A stretch of DNA of 9,708 nucleotides from an uncultured Bacteroidales bacterium (GTDB lineage: Bacteria; Bacteroidota; Bacteroidia; Bacteroidales; UBA932), in NCBI GenBank assembly GCA_945912085.1, contig CAMEBJ010000033.1, forward strand, positions 1 to 9,708. The letters run 5' to 3'. Every line of letters begins with the position of its first letter. The first letter of the stretch is position 1. The notes under the pieces are model-generated. The model did not search any database. It saw only the letters and a program-made list of their open reading frames with translations, and was not told the origin of the DNA. Both the position numbers and the translations under genes were made by a program. Shown piece after piece: positions 1 to 8,300 of this stretch.

Positions 1-1
1 G

Positions 2-628
2 ATGGAATATGTGCTTGCCTACCATCCGATCCAGACCTGGGCGTTCTTCTTCGGGCTGATTGTGGCATCGTCAATATTCATTCTGAAAGAAATAAAGGGA
101 TGGAAATGGCAGGATTTCATCATACTTGCTGCCGGCATAGCCACAGGTGCAGTAGTCTGCACACTCTCCCCCACCGAAACACCCGACTCCCTCTGGTTCA
201 TCTTCATCTGCGGGGCAATCGCCATCTGCGCGATGATACTCCCCGGAATCAGCGGAAGTTTCATCCTTCTGATTCTCGGGAAATATGAATACATAATGGG
301 AACCATATCCGGCCTCACCTCAGGTCAGTTCGGCCACAATCTGCTGGTACTGGGGGTCTTTGGAGCGGGAGCCGTGGCAGGACTGCTCTCCTTCTCGAAA
401 TTCCTGCACTGGCTGCTCGAACGCTGGCACAAGCAGACCCTGCTTGCCCTTGCGGGTTTCATCATCGGTTCCCTCGTGAAAGTCTGGCCGTGGAGCAATA
501 TTGAAACCGCACCCGGGACGGATCTTCACATCTGGGGCGCGGTCTGTTTCGCCCTTGCGGGGCTGATTCTGGTTACCGGCATCGAGATTGCCGGCTCTAA
601 ATTGTCTTCAAACAAAAGTAACGGATAA
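2..628 (+). CDS. DUF368 family membrane protein (undecaprenyl-phosphate translocase family), 5' truncated
   Basis: This is the C-terminal part of a polytopic inner-membrane protein; 208 residues are visible up to a TAA stop. The family motif PGISGSFILLILGKYEYI lies at visible residues 81-98, followed by a conserved GSLVKVWPW (156-164). Hydrophobic segments near 11-28, 38-54, 65-95, 114-133, 147-160 and 178-194 indicate at least six membrane spans. Family members usually have about 270-310 residues with an internally repeated architecture, so the first repeat is probably upstream of the window and the ATG at base 2 is probably internal. DUF368 proteins (PopT/UptA work) recycle undecaprenyl phosphate, the lipid carrier for peptidoglycan and surface polysaccharides, across the cytoplasmic membrane. 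That role is family knowledge and was not shown for this protein. It converges on the galM-like gene, with no functional link visible. Confidence 0.88.
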   Translation: MEYVLAYHPIQTWAFFFGLIVASSIFILKEIKGWKWQDFIILAAGIATGAVVCTLSPTETPDSLWFIFICGAIAICAMILPGISGSFILLILGKYEYIMGTISGLTSGQFGHNLLVLGVFGAGAVAGLLSFSKFLHWLLERWHKQTLLALAGFIIGSLVKVWPWSNIETAPGTDLHIWGAVCFALAGLILVTGIEIAGSKLSSNKSNG

Positions 629-660
629 CATCCTTGCCCTGACAATTGCAATCTTCATGG

Positions 661-1785
661 TCACTTGACAAAAAAGCGGTATTCCGTCACGCTGGTGTAG
701 GTTTCTCCCGGCCGCAGGACAGTGGATGGGAAACGGTCCTGATTCGGAGAATCAGGAAAGTGGATGGTTTCCAGAAGCATTCCGGAGAATTTCTGGATTG
801 GTCCATATTTTCCCTTGTGGATGTCGGCATCGAGGGTGCGCCCCGTGAAAGTCAGAAGAGCCGGTTCTGTCGTCCAGGTTTCCACTCCCCTTCCCGAAGT
901 CTCATCGTACAATGTGGCGGCCTTTCGTAATGACCCGTCCCAATCGCGGATTGCCCAGCAGGCTGACATTCCACGCATAATTGTCAGTTGTGGGTCTGGC
1001 TGGTCTATTCTGTAGTCAACCCTGTGAGGTTCCCGGAAGTCGAACGGTGTGCCGTCCACCGGCAGGAGCCTGTCCGGGCAGAAATGCCTGTTGTTAAGCA
1101 CGCAGGTGTCAGCCTCCACCTGAAGGAGATGCTCCATCACATAACCTCCACGGCTACCTTTAAGGTTGAAATAAGAATGGTTTGACAGGTTGACCACTGT
1201 CGGTTTGTCGGTAACCGCCCTATACTCGATTCTCACAGCATTGTCATCTGTCAGCCAGTAAGTTACTTCCGCCTGCAGGTTGCCGGGGAAACCCTGTTCC
1301 CCGTCCGGGCTGAGCCTTGTAAAACGGACTCCGGAGCGGCCTTCCTCCTTTAGAATTTCCCCTTCCCAGAGGAAACGGTCAAAACCCTGCCTGCCCCCGT
1401 GGCATTGTACGGGGTCGCCGTCAAAACTTTCATTGGCATCGACATCGTACCTGACCCCATCCAGGATGAACGAGGCGTGATCAATCCTGTTGCCGTAACG
1501 TCCGATGACCGGTCCGAAAAATCTGTCTCCATTTTCAAACAGGGCAAGTTCTCCGGGCCCTACGATGACGTCATCCATTAGCCCGTCCTTCCCAGGCATG
1601 CAGATCTTCACAACCCTGCATCCGTAATCTGTCAGGGTCATTGATGCCCCATTCCTATTCACCACAGTGTAAAGGGAGACCTCCTCCCCCGTGGAGAGGC
1701 TGCCGAAAGACTCAACGGAAACATCCGCTCTCTTACAAGAAGTCACCGCAGCAATGGCCGCTATAATGATGAAAAATTTCTTCAT
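661..1785 (-). CDS. galM: Aldose 1-epimerase (galactose mutarotase) family lipoprotein with altered active-site motif
   Basis: Aldose 1-epimerases interconvert alpha and beta anomers of galactose or glucose; this 374-residue protein fits the family length plus an export signal. Residues 1-16 form a lipoprotein signal ending in VTSC, with Cys17 as the lipid-modified residue, so it should be membrane-anchored outside the cytoplasm. Family motifs run in order: GRYGNRI (95-101), CHGG with catalytic His129, NLSNHSYFNL with catalytic His203, GTPFDFR (245-251), and LETIHFPDSPNQ with catalytic Glu339. The substrate-binding Asp in the usual GxDHxW motif is missing: the aligned segment is GMSACW (272-277), giving Ser274 and Ala275. 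It is the last gene of the run xth, META lipoprotein, galM, 35 bases behind the META gene. It could be a working mutarotase with changed specificity or a binding or inactive relative. Family assignment is firm; activity is uncertain. Confidence 0.93.
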   Translation of the reverse strand: MKKFFIIIAAIAAVTSCKRADVSVESFGSLSTGEEVSLYTVVNRNGASMTLTDYGCRVVKICMPGKDGLMDDVIVGPGELALFENGDRFFGPVIGRYGNRIDHASFILDGVRYDVDANESFDGDPVQCHGGRQGFDRFLWEGEILKEEGRSGVRFTRLSPDGEQGFPGNLQAEVTYWLTDDNAVRIEYRAVTDKPTVVNLSNHSYFNLKGSRGGYVMEHLLQVEADTCVLNNRHFCPDRLLPVDGTPFDFREPHRVDYRIDQPDPQLTIMRGMSACWAIRDWDGSLRKAATLYDETSGRGVETWTTEPALLTFTGRTLDADIHKGKYGPIQKFSGMLLETIHFPDSPNQDRFPSTVLRPGETYTSVTEYRFFVK

Positions 1786-1820
1786 CGTTCAAAAAATACG
1801 TATTCCACTCAGACAATTCC

Positions 1821-2261
1821 CTATTTCTCGTCCGACGCGTCCTCAGCCTTACGGCAAGGCACGAGATGGAGCACTTCCTTGCCTTTGTCATTGCGCAATG
1901 ACACTCCGTCCTTTACAGCTACAGCCTTTACCGATGCTTCCAGGGCATCGAGGAAACCTCTCTCCTGGTCCATAGCCTCAATCTGACTTGCCATCATAGT
2001 GGTGGCAACCTCACCGAACTTGATTTCAGTGCCATCTATCGTGAAGCTTCCGTTGCAGCGGTTCACTCCTGTGTATCCATATACCCTCTGATTCTCAGTG
2101 TCAAAGACAAGACCGGGAAGTGCAATCTCGTAACATACAGTCGGCTGACCGTTGATTGAAACCACATCCCATCTTCCGTTAATATCGGGAGCCTTGCTCC
2201 CGCAAGATGACAATGCCATCACACAAGCTGCCATAGCAGCCACCACAAAACATTTTTTCAT
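1821..2261 (-). CDS. META domain (HslJ-like) lipoprotein
   Basis: This is a small 146-residue exported protein. The signal MKKCFVVAAMAACVMALSSC ends in lipobox LSSC, making Cys20 the acylated residue. A single META domain follows, from about residue 27 to 136: GRWDVVSINGQPT at 29-41, the core TGVNRCNGSFTIDG at 64-77, and FGEVATTMMAS at 82-92. The acidic tail (EDASDEK) is probably disordered. In E. coli HslJ the domain is linked to heat-inducible expression and novobiocin resistance, but its molecular role is generally unknown. The cysteines usual in GCN and in the TxMAC-like end of the core are replaced here by Val66 and Ser92, while a Cys appears at position 69. It lies 28 bases after xth and 35 before galM, so co-transcription is likely. 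I see no basis for a specific function beyond an envelope lipoprotein. Confidence 0.85.
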   Translation of the reverse strand: MKKCFVVAAMAACVMALSSCGSKAPDINGRWDVVSINGQPTVCYEIALPGLVFDTENQRVYGYTGVNRCNGSFTIDGTEIKFGEVATTMMASQIEAMDQERGFLDALEASVKAVAVKDGVSLRNDKGKEVLHLVPCRKAEDASDEK

Positions 2262-2289
2262 AAAATATCCGTTTAATGATTACTACTTA

Positions 2290-3066
2290 TCAATCCAATG
2301 TCAGGAGAACCGGGCAATGGTCGGAACCGAAAACATCGGTGAGGATTTCTGCGGAGCCGATCCTGTCCCTGAGGTTCTCTGAGACCACAAAATAATCTAT
2401 GCGCCAGCCGGTGTTCCTTTCGCGGGAACGGAAACGGTAGGACCACCAGGAATATATGTCCTTCGCGTCGGGATGGAGATATCGGAAGGTGTCAATGAAG
2501 CCGGCCGAGAGGAGTTGTGTGAACTTGTCCCTTTCCTCATCGGTAAAGCCGGCATTGCGACGGTTGGTATTGGGGTTTCTGATGTCAATTTCCTGATGGG
2601 CCACATTCATGTCTCCGCAGACAACAACACCCTTTGTCTTGCCGTCGGCCCCGGTTTTCGATGCAAGAGAGGTCAGATAGGAGCGGAAGTCATCCTCCCA
2701 TTTCATCCTGTAGTCCAGACGGCGGAGTTCGTCCTGGGAATTGGGGGTATAGACGCAGACAAGATAGAACTCCGGCATTTCAAGGGTTATGACACGTCCC
2801 TCGGTGTCGTGCTCGGGGATTCCCATTCCGTAACTCACTGACAAAGGTTCGTGGCGGGTGTAAACCGCCGTCCCGGAATAGCCCTTCTTCTGGGCATAAT
2901 TCCAGTAAGAATGATATCCGGGAAACTCCAGGTCAAGCTGACCTTCCTGCATCTTTGTTTCCTGCAGACAGAAGAAGTCCGCGTCCAGTTCATTGAAAAT
3001 CCCATCAAAGCCCTTGGTGCACACCGCCCTGAGGCCGTTCACATTCCACGAAACGAATTTGTACAT
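2290..3066 (-). CDS. xth: Exodeoxyribonuclease III / AP endonuclease (ExoIII family)
   Basis: This cytoplasmic DNA-repair enzyme cleaves DNA at abasic sites and removes nucleotides from 3' ends in base-excision repair. Its 258 residues match the usual length of the family (about 250-270). Endonuclease/exonuclease/phosphatase-fold motifs are complete: SWNVNGLRA (6-14) with Asn8, LQETK (34-38) with metal-binding Glu36, YTPNS with Tyr106, GDMNVAH (151-157) with Asp152 and Asn154, [11 protein letters not shown] (169-179), YSWWSYR (205-211), WRIDYF (221-226), and GSDHCP (247-252) with the catalytic Asp249-His250 pair. The sequence resembles the ExoA-type branch. The ATG at 3064-3066 is chosen because the family's N-terminal beta strand ([10 protein letters not shown]) begins directly after it. 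It is the first gene of the minus-strand run, with a candidate promoter about 26 bases upstream. Nothing looks degraded. Confidence 0.97.
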   Translation of the reverse strand: MYKFVSWNVNGLRAVCTKGFDGIFNELDADFFCLQETKMQEGQLDLEFPGYHSYWNYAQKKGYSGTAVYTRHEPLSVSYGMGIPEHDTEGRVITLEMPEFYLVCVYTPNSQDELRRLDYRMKWEDDFRSYLTSLASKTGADGKTKGVVVCGDMNVAHQEIDIRNPNTNRRNAGFTDEERDKFTQLLSAGFIDTFRYLHPDAKDIYSWWSYRFRSRERNTGWRIDYFVVSENLRDRIGSAEILTDVFGSDHCPVLLTLD

Positions 3067-3091
3067 ATACCGTTGAGTTTTTTACAAACTG

Positions 3092-3099
3092 CGAAGATA
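3092..3099 (-). promoter_or_regulatory. Candidate -7 promoter element for xth-META-galM
   Basis: Read on the minus strand this is TATCTTCG followed by CA, a one-mismatch match to the Bacteroidales -7 consensus TAnnTTTG. It sits 25 bases upstream of the xth start codon, which would give a short leader. The stretch upstream of it is T-rich, but no clear -33 TTTG was found at the usual spacing, so this rests on one element only. Confidence 0.4.
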
Positions 3100-3120
3100 C
3101 GGATATTTGGAAAAAATAAA

Positions 3121-3128
3121 TATATTTG
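3121..3128 (+). promoter_or_regulatory. Candidate -7 promoter element for the peptidase-SusC-SusD operon
   Basis: The sequence TATATTTG matches the Bacteroidales -7 consensus TAnnTTTG exactly. It ends 24 bases before the peptidase ATG, leaving a leader of roughly 20 bases. The nearest upstream TTTG (3105-3108) is too close to be a normal -33 element (usual spacing about 19-21), so the -33 box is weak or absent. The whole 86-base divergent gap (3067-3152) is AT-rich; no operator repeat or riboswitch was recognised in it. Confidence 0.45.
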
Positions 3129-3152
3129 CGTTGATATTGTGGTTAGTAGTAT

Positions 3153-5324
3153 ATGACAAAAAGGTTCATCATCTCTATAATTGCAGTGATTGCAACGATT
3201 TCTCCGGCGTTTGGACAATCCTATATGGACCGGGCCGAATCATTCTCAAGCGACAGCCTGGGCAGACTTGTCAGGAATCAGGACCTGTGGTTCGAATGGT
3301 ACGGCAATGATGGGGAATTTTTCAGCTATTCAGATGAGACTCCCGATGGGCGTGAGTTTTTCCTGAAAGAAACAAAGACCGGAAAATCCGCCAGATTCAG
3401 TGATAGGCAGAAACTCAGGGAAAATGTTGACAGCATACTATCCGGAAGGGGTTGCAGTGTTCAAAACAGAAATAATACCTTCACTCCCGGGCGCGACTGG
3501 AAAAAAAGTTGGACTTCAGACAGTCTTTTTGCCATTACGGCACATTCCCACAATCTCTGTCTTCTGCGTTACAATTCCTCTGACCGGAGCATAATTGACA
3601 GCATCAGGCTCAGCTCTGACGGAGAACCTTACCGTTCATTCGCCATCGGAGGAAATTCCGAAGACTCCAAAGGAGAGGGCAGCGCAGTGGGCTGTTGGAT
3701 AGGCGACACCCACAAATTCTTGACTGTCAGGGAGGACCAGAGGTCTGTCGGGACATTGTCACTGATCAACAGCCTTTCCGATCCCCGACCTGAAACAATC
3801 ACCTACAAATTCCCTATGCCCTCAGACACGGCCGTAACCAGATTTGAAGTGTTCCTGTCCGATGCCGACAGCGCGGCAATGTACAGAATCGACGCCGGAC
3901 GCAAGGACCAGACATTCCTGCTTCCCCGCTTCAGAAAATATGTTACGACGAAAAATTACGCTTATCTGTTGAGAATCAACCGTACAAGGGACACCCTTGA
4001 ACTTGTCAGGATAAATGCCCTTGACCGAAAGACTGACGTACTCATCAGCGAGCCTTGTCCGCCACATCTCAACGAACAGCTTTTCGGATGGCACCTTCTT
4101 GAAGAGGGCAGGGAAATACTCTGGTGGTCGGAACGTAGCGGGAAAGGACGGTGGTACCTGTACGACGGGAACGGCAGGCTCAAAAAGGCTCTGACACCTG
4201 AGGGTATGGTGGCCGGACACATAGAAAGAATCGACACGGCGGGAAGGAACATCATATATGAAGGATATGGATTTGAAGAAGGAATCAACCCGAATTACAG
4301 GTTCTACTACAGGGCTACGTTCTCCGGCAGAAACACCCTTATTACTCCGGGAAACGGAAACCACGACATAATAATCTCACCGTCAGGGAAATATATATAT
4401 GACACATATTCACGAATGGACCTGCCTCCAAGACACAAAGTGGTTTCAGCGAGCGGGAAGGTGCTTTACAACCTGCCGTCCTGCGACGTTTCCGCCCTTC
4501 AGGCGAAAGGATGGAAGGCACCGGAGGTCGTGAAGGTGATGGCAGCTGATTCCGTTACCGAACTTTACGGTGTGGTTTACACCCCGTTCGACATCGAGCC
4601 GGGGAAAACGTACCCTATCATCAGCAATGTCTATCCGGGACCGCAGACTGACCTTGTTCCGCAGTCCTTCTCGCTGGACGACAACGGGAACCAGTCTCTC
4701 GCACAGCTTGGATTCGTCGTTGTCAACTTCTCGTACCGAGGAAGCAACCCTCTCAGAGGCAGGGACTTCTACACGTTCGGATATGAAAACCTCAGGGATT
4801 ACGCCCTTGAGGACGACTATGCGGCAATCTGCCAGACAGCCAGGATGTATCCCTATGCGGACACGACCCGCGTGGGAATCTACGGTCACTCCGGAGGAGG
4901 ATTTATGGCTGCAGCGGCAATGCTCACAAGACCGGATTTCTACAAGGTCGGGGTTGCATCTTCAGGAAACCACGACAACAACATTTACACCCAATGGTGG
5001 GGCGAAACCTTCCACGGAGTGAAATACAATCCGGACAAAGGGTGCTATGAATGTAAAATACCCACCACCGTGGAGCTGGCTGCAAATCTCAAGGGGAAAC
5101 TTCTTCTTGTCACGGGAGATATGGACAAGAATGTCCATCCGGCAAATACCCTCAGGCTGGCAGATGCTCTCATAAGGAACGGGAAACGGTTTGATATGAT
5201 GATTATTCCCGGAGCGGATCACGGGCTGCCGGTAAAATATCACGACAACCTTATCAGATACTATTTCACCGAACATCTTCTCGGACTGCCGCAAAAAGAC
5301 ATCGACATTGTCCGTCACAAATAA
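3153..5324 (+). CDS. Secreted S9 family serine peptidase, DPP IV-like
   Basis: This 723-residue exported prolyl-oligopeptidase-family peptidase has a signal peptide at about residues 1-21 with probable cleavage AFG|Q22. Gln at +1 is common in Bacteroidota and is often cyclised. A DPPIV_N beta-propeller region covers about residues 95-430, including a SERSGKGRWYLYD-like blade, and an alpha/beta-hydrolase domain covers about 470-715. The catalytic triad is readable: Ser580 in GHSGGG, Asp658 in GDMDKNVHP and His690 in GADHGL. The Asp-His spacing of 32 equals that of human DPP4, and Tyr494 in VYPGPQ matches the oxyanion-hole Tyr. The DWxYEEE motif that anchors free N-termini in classical DPP4 is not visible; the equivalent stretch (about 165-190) is Gly/Ser/Glu-rich. 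So it is an active-looking S9 peptidase of uncertain specificity, probably periplasmic or surface-associated. It is the first gene of an operon with SusC and SusD homologues, 10 bases before SusC, suggesting peptide processing for uptake. Confidence 0.93.
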   Translation: MTKRFIISIIAVIATISPAFGQSYMDRAESFSSDSLGRLVRNQDLWFEWYGNDGEFFSYSDETPDGREFFLKETKTGKSARFSDRQKLRENVDSILSGRGCSVQNRNNTFTPGRDWKKSWTSDSLFAITAHSHNLCLLRYNSSDRSIIDSIRLSSDGEPYRSFAIGGNSEDSKGEGSAVGCWIGDTHKFLTVREDQRSVGTLSLINSLSDPRPETITYKFPMPSDTAVTRFEVFLSDADSAAMYRIDAGRKDQTFLLPRFRKYVTTKNYAYLLRINRTRDTLELVRINALDRKTDVLISEPCPPHLNEQLFGWHLLEEGREILWWSERSGKGRWYLYDGNGRLKKALTPEGMVAGHIERIDTAGRNIIYEGYGFEEGINPNYRFYYRATFSGRNTLITPGNGNHDIIISPSGKYIYDTYSRMDLPPRHKVVSASGKVLYNLPSCDVSALQAKGWKAPEVVKVMAADSVTELYGVVYTPFDIEPGKTYPIISNVYPGPQTDLVPQSFSLDDNGNQSLAQLGFVVVNFSYRGSNPLRGRDFYTFGYENLRDYALEDDYAAICQTARMYPYADTTRVGIYGHSGGGFMAAAAMLTRPDFYKVGVASSGNHDNNIYTQWWGETFHGVKYNPDKGCYECKIPTTVELAANLKGKLLLVTGDMDKNVHPANTLRLADALIRNGKRFDMMIIPGADHGLPVKYHDNLIRYYFTEHLLGLPQKDIDIVRHK

Positions 5325-5334
5325 CAGATTGAGT

Positions 5335-8300
5335 ATGAAGAAACTATTGAACACCATCATTGCGACCGCACTTCTGCTGCTCCCGTTGACGGCCCTTGCC
5401 GGGCTCTCCGGACAGCAGAATGAAATCAAGGTGTCAGGAACCGTCACCGATGCGGCAGGCGAACCCCTCGCGGGAGTGTCCGTCATCATTGAGGGAACTA
5501 TGACGGGTGTGAGCACGGGAGTTGAAGGAGAATACTCCATCAATGCCGCCGTCGGGCAGACCCTCAGATTCAGTTTCATCGGTTTCAAATCCCTCGAAAT
5601 AAAGGTGACAAAGGCACGGTATGACATAGTGCTTGAGGAAGAAGCACAGACCATCGACCACGTGGTTGTCACAGGCTATTCCAATGTTGAAATCCGCAAG
5701 AGCACCGGAGCGGTGGCAATAATTTCAGGAGAAGACCTTAAAGACAACCCTCTCAAGAATATGGACCAACTGCTTCAGGGAAAACTCGCCGGAGTCAACG
5801 TTCAGATGACTTCCGGAAGGCCGGGAGCCGTGGCCAAGGTCAGAATCAGGGGGACCAACACCATAACCGGCAATGCGGAACCGCTCTGGGTGATTGACGG
5901 AGTCCCGATGCAGAAAAACTTTTCCGCCCCGAGTGTGAACAGAAGCCAATTGAAGTCCGGTGACTTCGACAACATCTTTGCAACCGGAATCGGGAACATC
6001 AATCCGAATGACATCGAATCAATCACCGTCCTCAAAGATGCCGCGGCAGCAGCCATCTACGGTTCCCAGGCAGCGAGCGGGGTCATTGTCGTGACCACAA
6101 AACGCGGAAAAGCAGGCAAGACAGATGTAAGCTATATGGGTTCCGTAACCGTACAGACAAAGCCCTCAAGGGATGCCAACCTGATGAACTCGTCGGAAAA
6201 ACTCGCCTGGGAGCAGGAACTGTGGGACGAATTTGCAGCTGACGGCTATGAGGCTACACTGAAAGGAGGAAGCGCACATTACCCTGTTGTGGGTATCGTG
6301 GGACAGATCCGTTCCGGCTACGGCAAATACGCAGGTCTGGGAAAGCAGGAGCAGGATGAGCTCATTGAATCTCTGGGCAGAAGCACGACGGACTGGTTCG
6401 ACGTGCTCTTCAGGAACACGGTTTCCACTTCACATTACCTTTCGGTTTCCGGAGGCTCGGACAAACTGACCTACTATGTTTCCGGAGGATTCAACTACAA
6501 CAACGGCCTGGTAATCAACACCAGCGCAACTTCGTACAACCTCAACGCAAAAATCGATTCCCGGCCGGCAAGATGGATCAGATTCGGAGTGCAGACCGAT
6601 TTCAGCTACAACAAGTCCCTCGCCCCTTCCAATAATGTGAATATGTTCAAATATGCATATTTCGCAAACCCATATGAATCCCTCTACAACGATGACGGAA
6701 GCTACCGTGCGGACGAGACCTACTTCTCCCTTGCCAACGCCAACGGTTCCATCTCCTCTCCACTTCCGGAGAACGGATTCAACATTATGAGGGAAATAAA
6801 CGAGACTTCCAGCAAAGCGACAGCTGCATCCGCCAATATCAAGGGAGATGTCACAATCTTCATCACGAAGGGACTTACCTTCAACGGTCTGGCTTCATTC
6901 TCACACAACTCGGACCTGTCTGAAAACATCAATGGAAAGAACACCTATGCCGCGTGGACGGACAGACCGTTCGAAATAAACGAGATGACTTCAAAACGTA
7001 CCTACGGTTCCATTACGCAGAACTCCGGCAGCAACACCTCCTACCTGCTGCGCGGTCAGTTGAATTTCGCCAGAACCTTCAAGGACATACACAACCTGAA
7101 CGTGATTGCAGGAACGGAAATCCGCAGCTCGTACTCAAAGAGCATATTCTCGAAAAGATATGGTTACGATTCAGTTACCGGCAACCACTCAACCCCTCTG
7201 TTCACATCACAGAACGGGACCACCATCGACTACGACAAACTGCAGAGCTTCGGCAGCACACTTGACGGCTGCACGGGACAGAGCATAATCGAAGACGCCT
7301 TCGCATCATTCTATGGTACGGCCACCTACGGTCTGCTCGGCAGGTATTATTTCAGCGGAACGGTCCGCAGCGACGGCTCGAACAATTTCGGAAGCGACCA
7401 GCAGTTCAACGTGAACTGGTCCGTGAGCGGTTCCTGGAACATTGACGACGAGAAATGGATGAAACCGATCTCCCACATACTCAGCACCTTGAGTCTCAAG
7501 GCCGGTTTCGGTTACACGGGAGGAGTAAACAAGACCGTATATCCTGTTCTGATAATGAATTACGCATCCAACTTCAGGACCACGGACGATGATTTCTACA
7601 GGATGGGCTACATCAACAATCCCCCGAATCCGAATCTGAGATGGGAAAAGAATAGGACCCTCAATGTCGGCTTGAACTTCGGCTTCCTCAAAGACAGAAT
7701 CACGGGAGAGGTTTCCTACTACCAGAACAAAAACATCGATCTTGTCACCTTCGTGAGGGTTCCTAAGACCACAGGTTTCAGCACACAGAGCTACAACACC
7801 TCCGAGCAGCTTAACCGGGGAATAGAATTAAGTCTTGGCGCAACTCTAGTCAGGGTCAAGGACTTTTCCTGGAAAATAATGGTCAATGCCGCCTACAACA
7901 ACAATATCCTCACGAAATATGAATCTCCGACAGGAAGCATTCTCGGAGATTTCTACGTGGGGTACCCTCTTGGGAAAATCTTCACGGGCAAACTGACAGG
8001 CATTGACAGGGAGACCGGAGTGTACAATTTCGAACTGAGGCCGGACATCGTCATTACGGACATCACCGACTACCAGAAATACCAGAATTACCTCTTCTAT
8101 GCAGGCACTTCAAATGCTCCCTGGACAGGAGGATTCACGACCACCTTCTCCTACAGGAGGCTGTCACTCAACATAGTGGGAAATTTCTCAGCCGGGGCGA
8201 AGATTATCAACGACATAACCTGTCCGGTTTCGTACTCCACCCTGAACGGAAGTGTCAGCGAGCCTGTTATGTGCAACAGGAACGACCTATACGTCAATCA

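Noticed and set aside
1795..1804. Perfect 10-base palindrome AATACGTATT just upstream of galM
   Set aside because: It is a single short AT-rich palindrome inside a 35-base intra-operon gap, easily due to chance, with no second copy or promoter alongside.
2473..2841. Plus-strand open frame of 122 codons opposite xth
   Set aside because: It lies wholly within the intact xth gene on the other strand and has no recognisable protein features.
3105..3108. TTTG as a possible -33 element for the peptidase operon
   Set aside because: It lies only 12 bases before the TATATTTG element, against the usual spacing of about 19-21.
3822..4364. Minus-strand open frame of 180 codons inside the peptidase gene
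   Set aside because: It is fully antisense to the propeller-coding region of an intact gene, with no family motif or promoter seen.
5308..5334. In-frame upstream TTG start for the SusC homologue
   Set aside because: It would overlap the peptidase stop and place nine polar residues before a standard MKKLL signal peptide; the ATG at 5335 fits better.
4962..5672. Long open minus-strand frame (236 codons) across the peptidase-SusC junction
   Set aside because: It is antisense to two well-supported genes, shows no recognisable domain, and is best explained as a by-product of their codon use.
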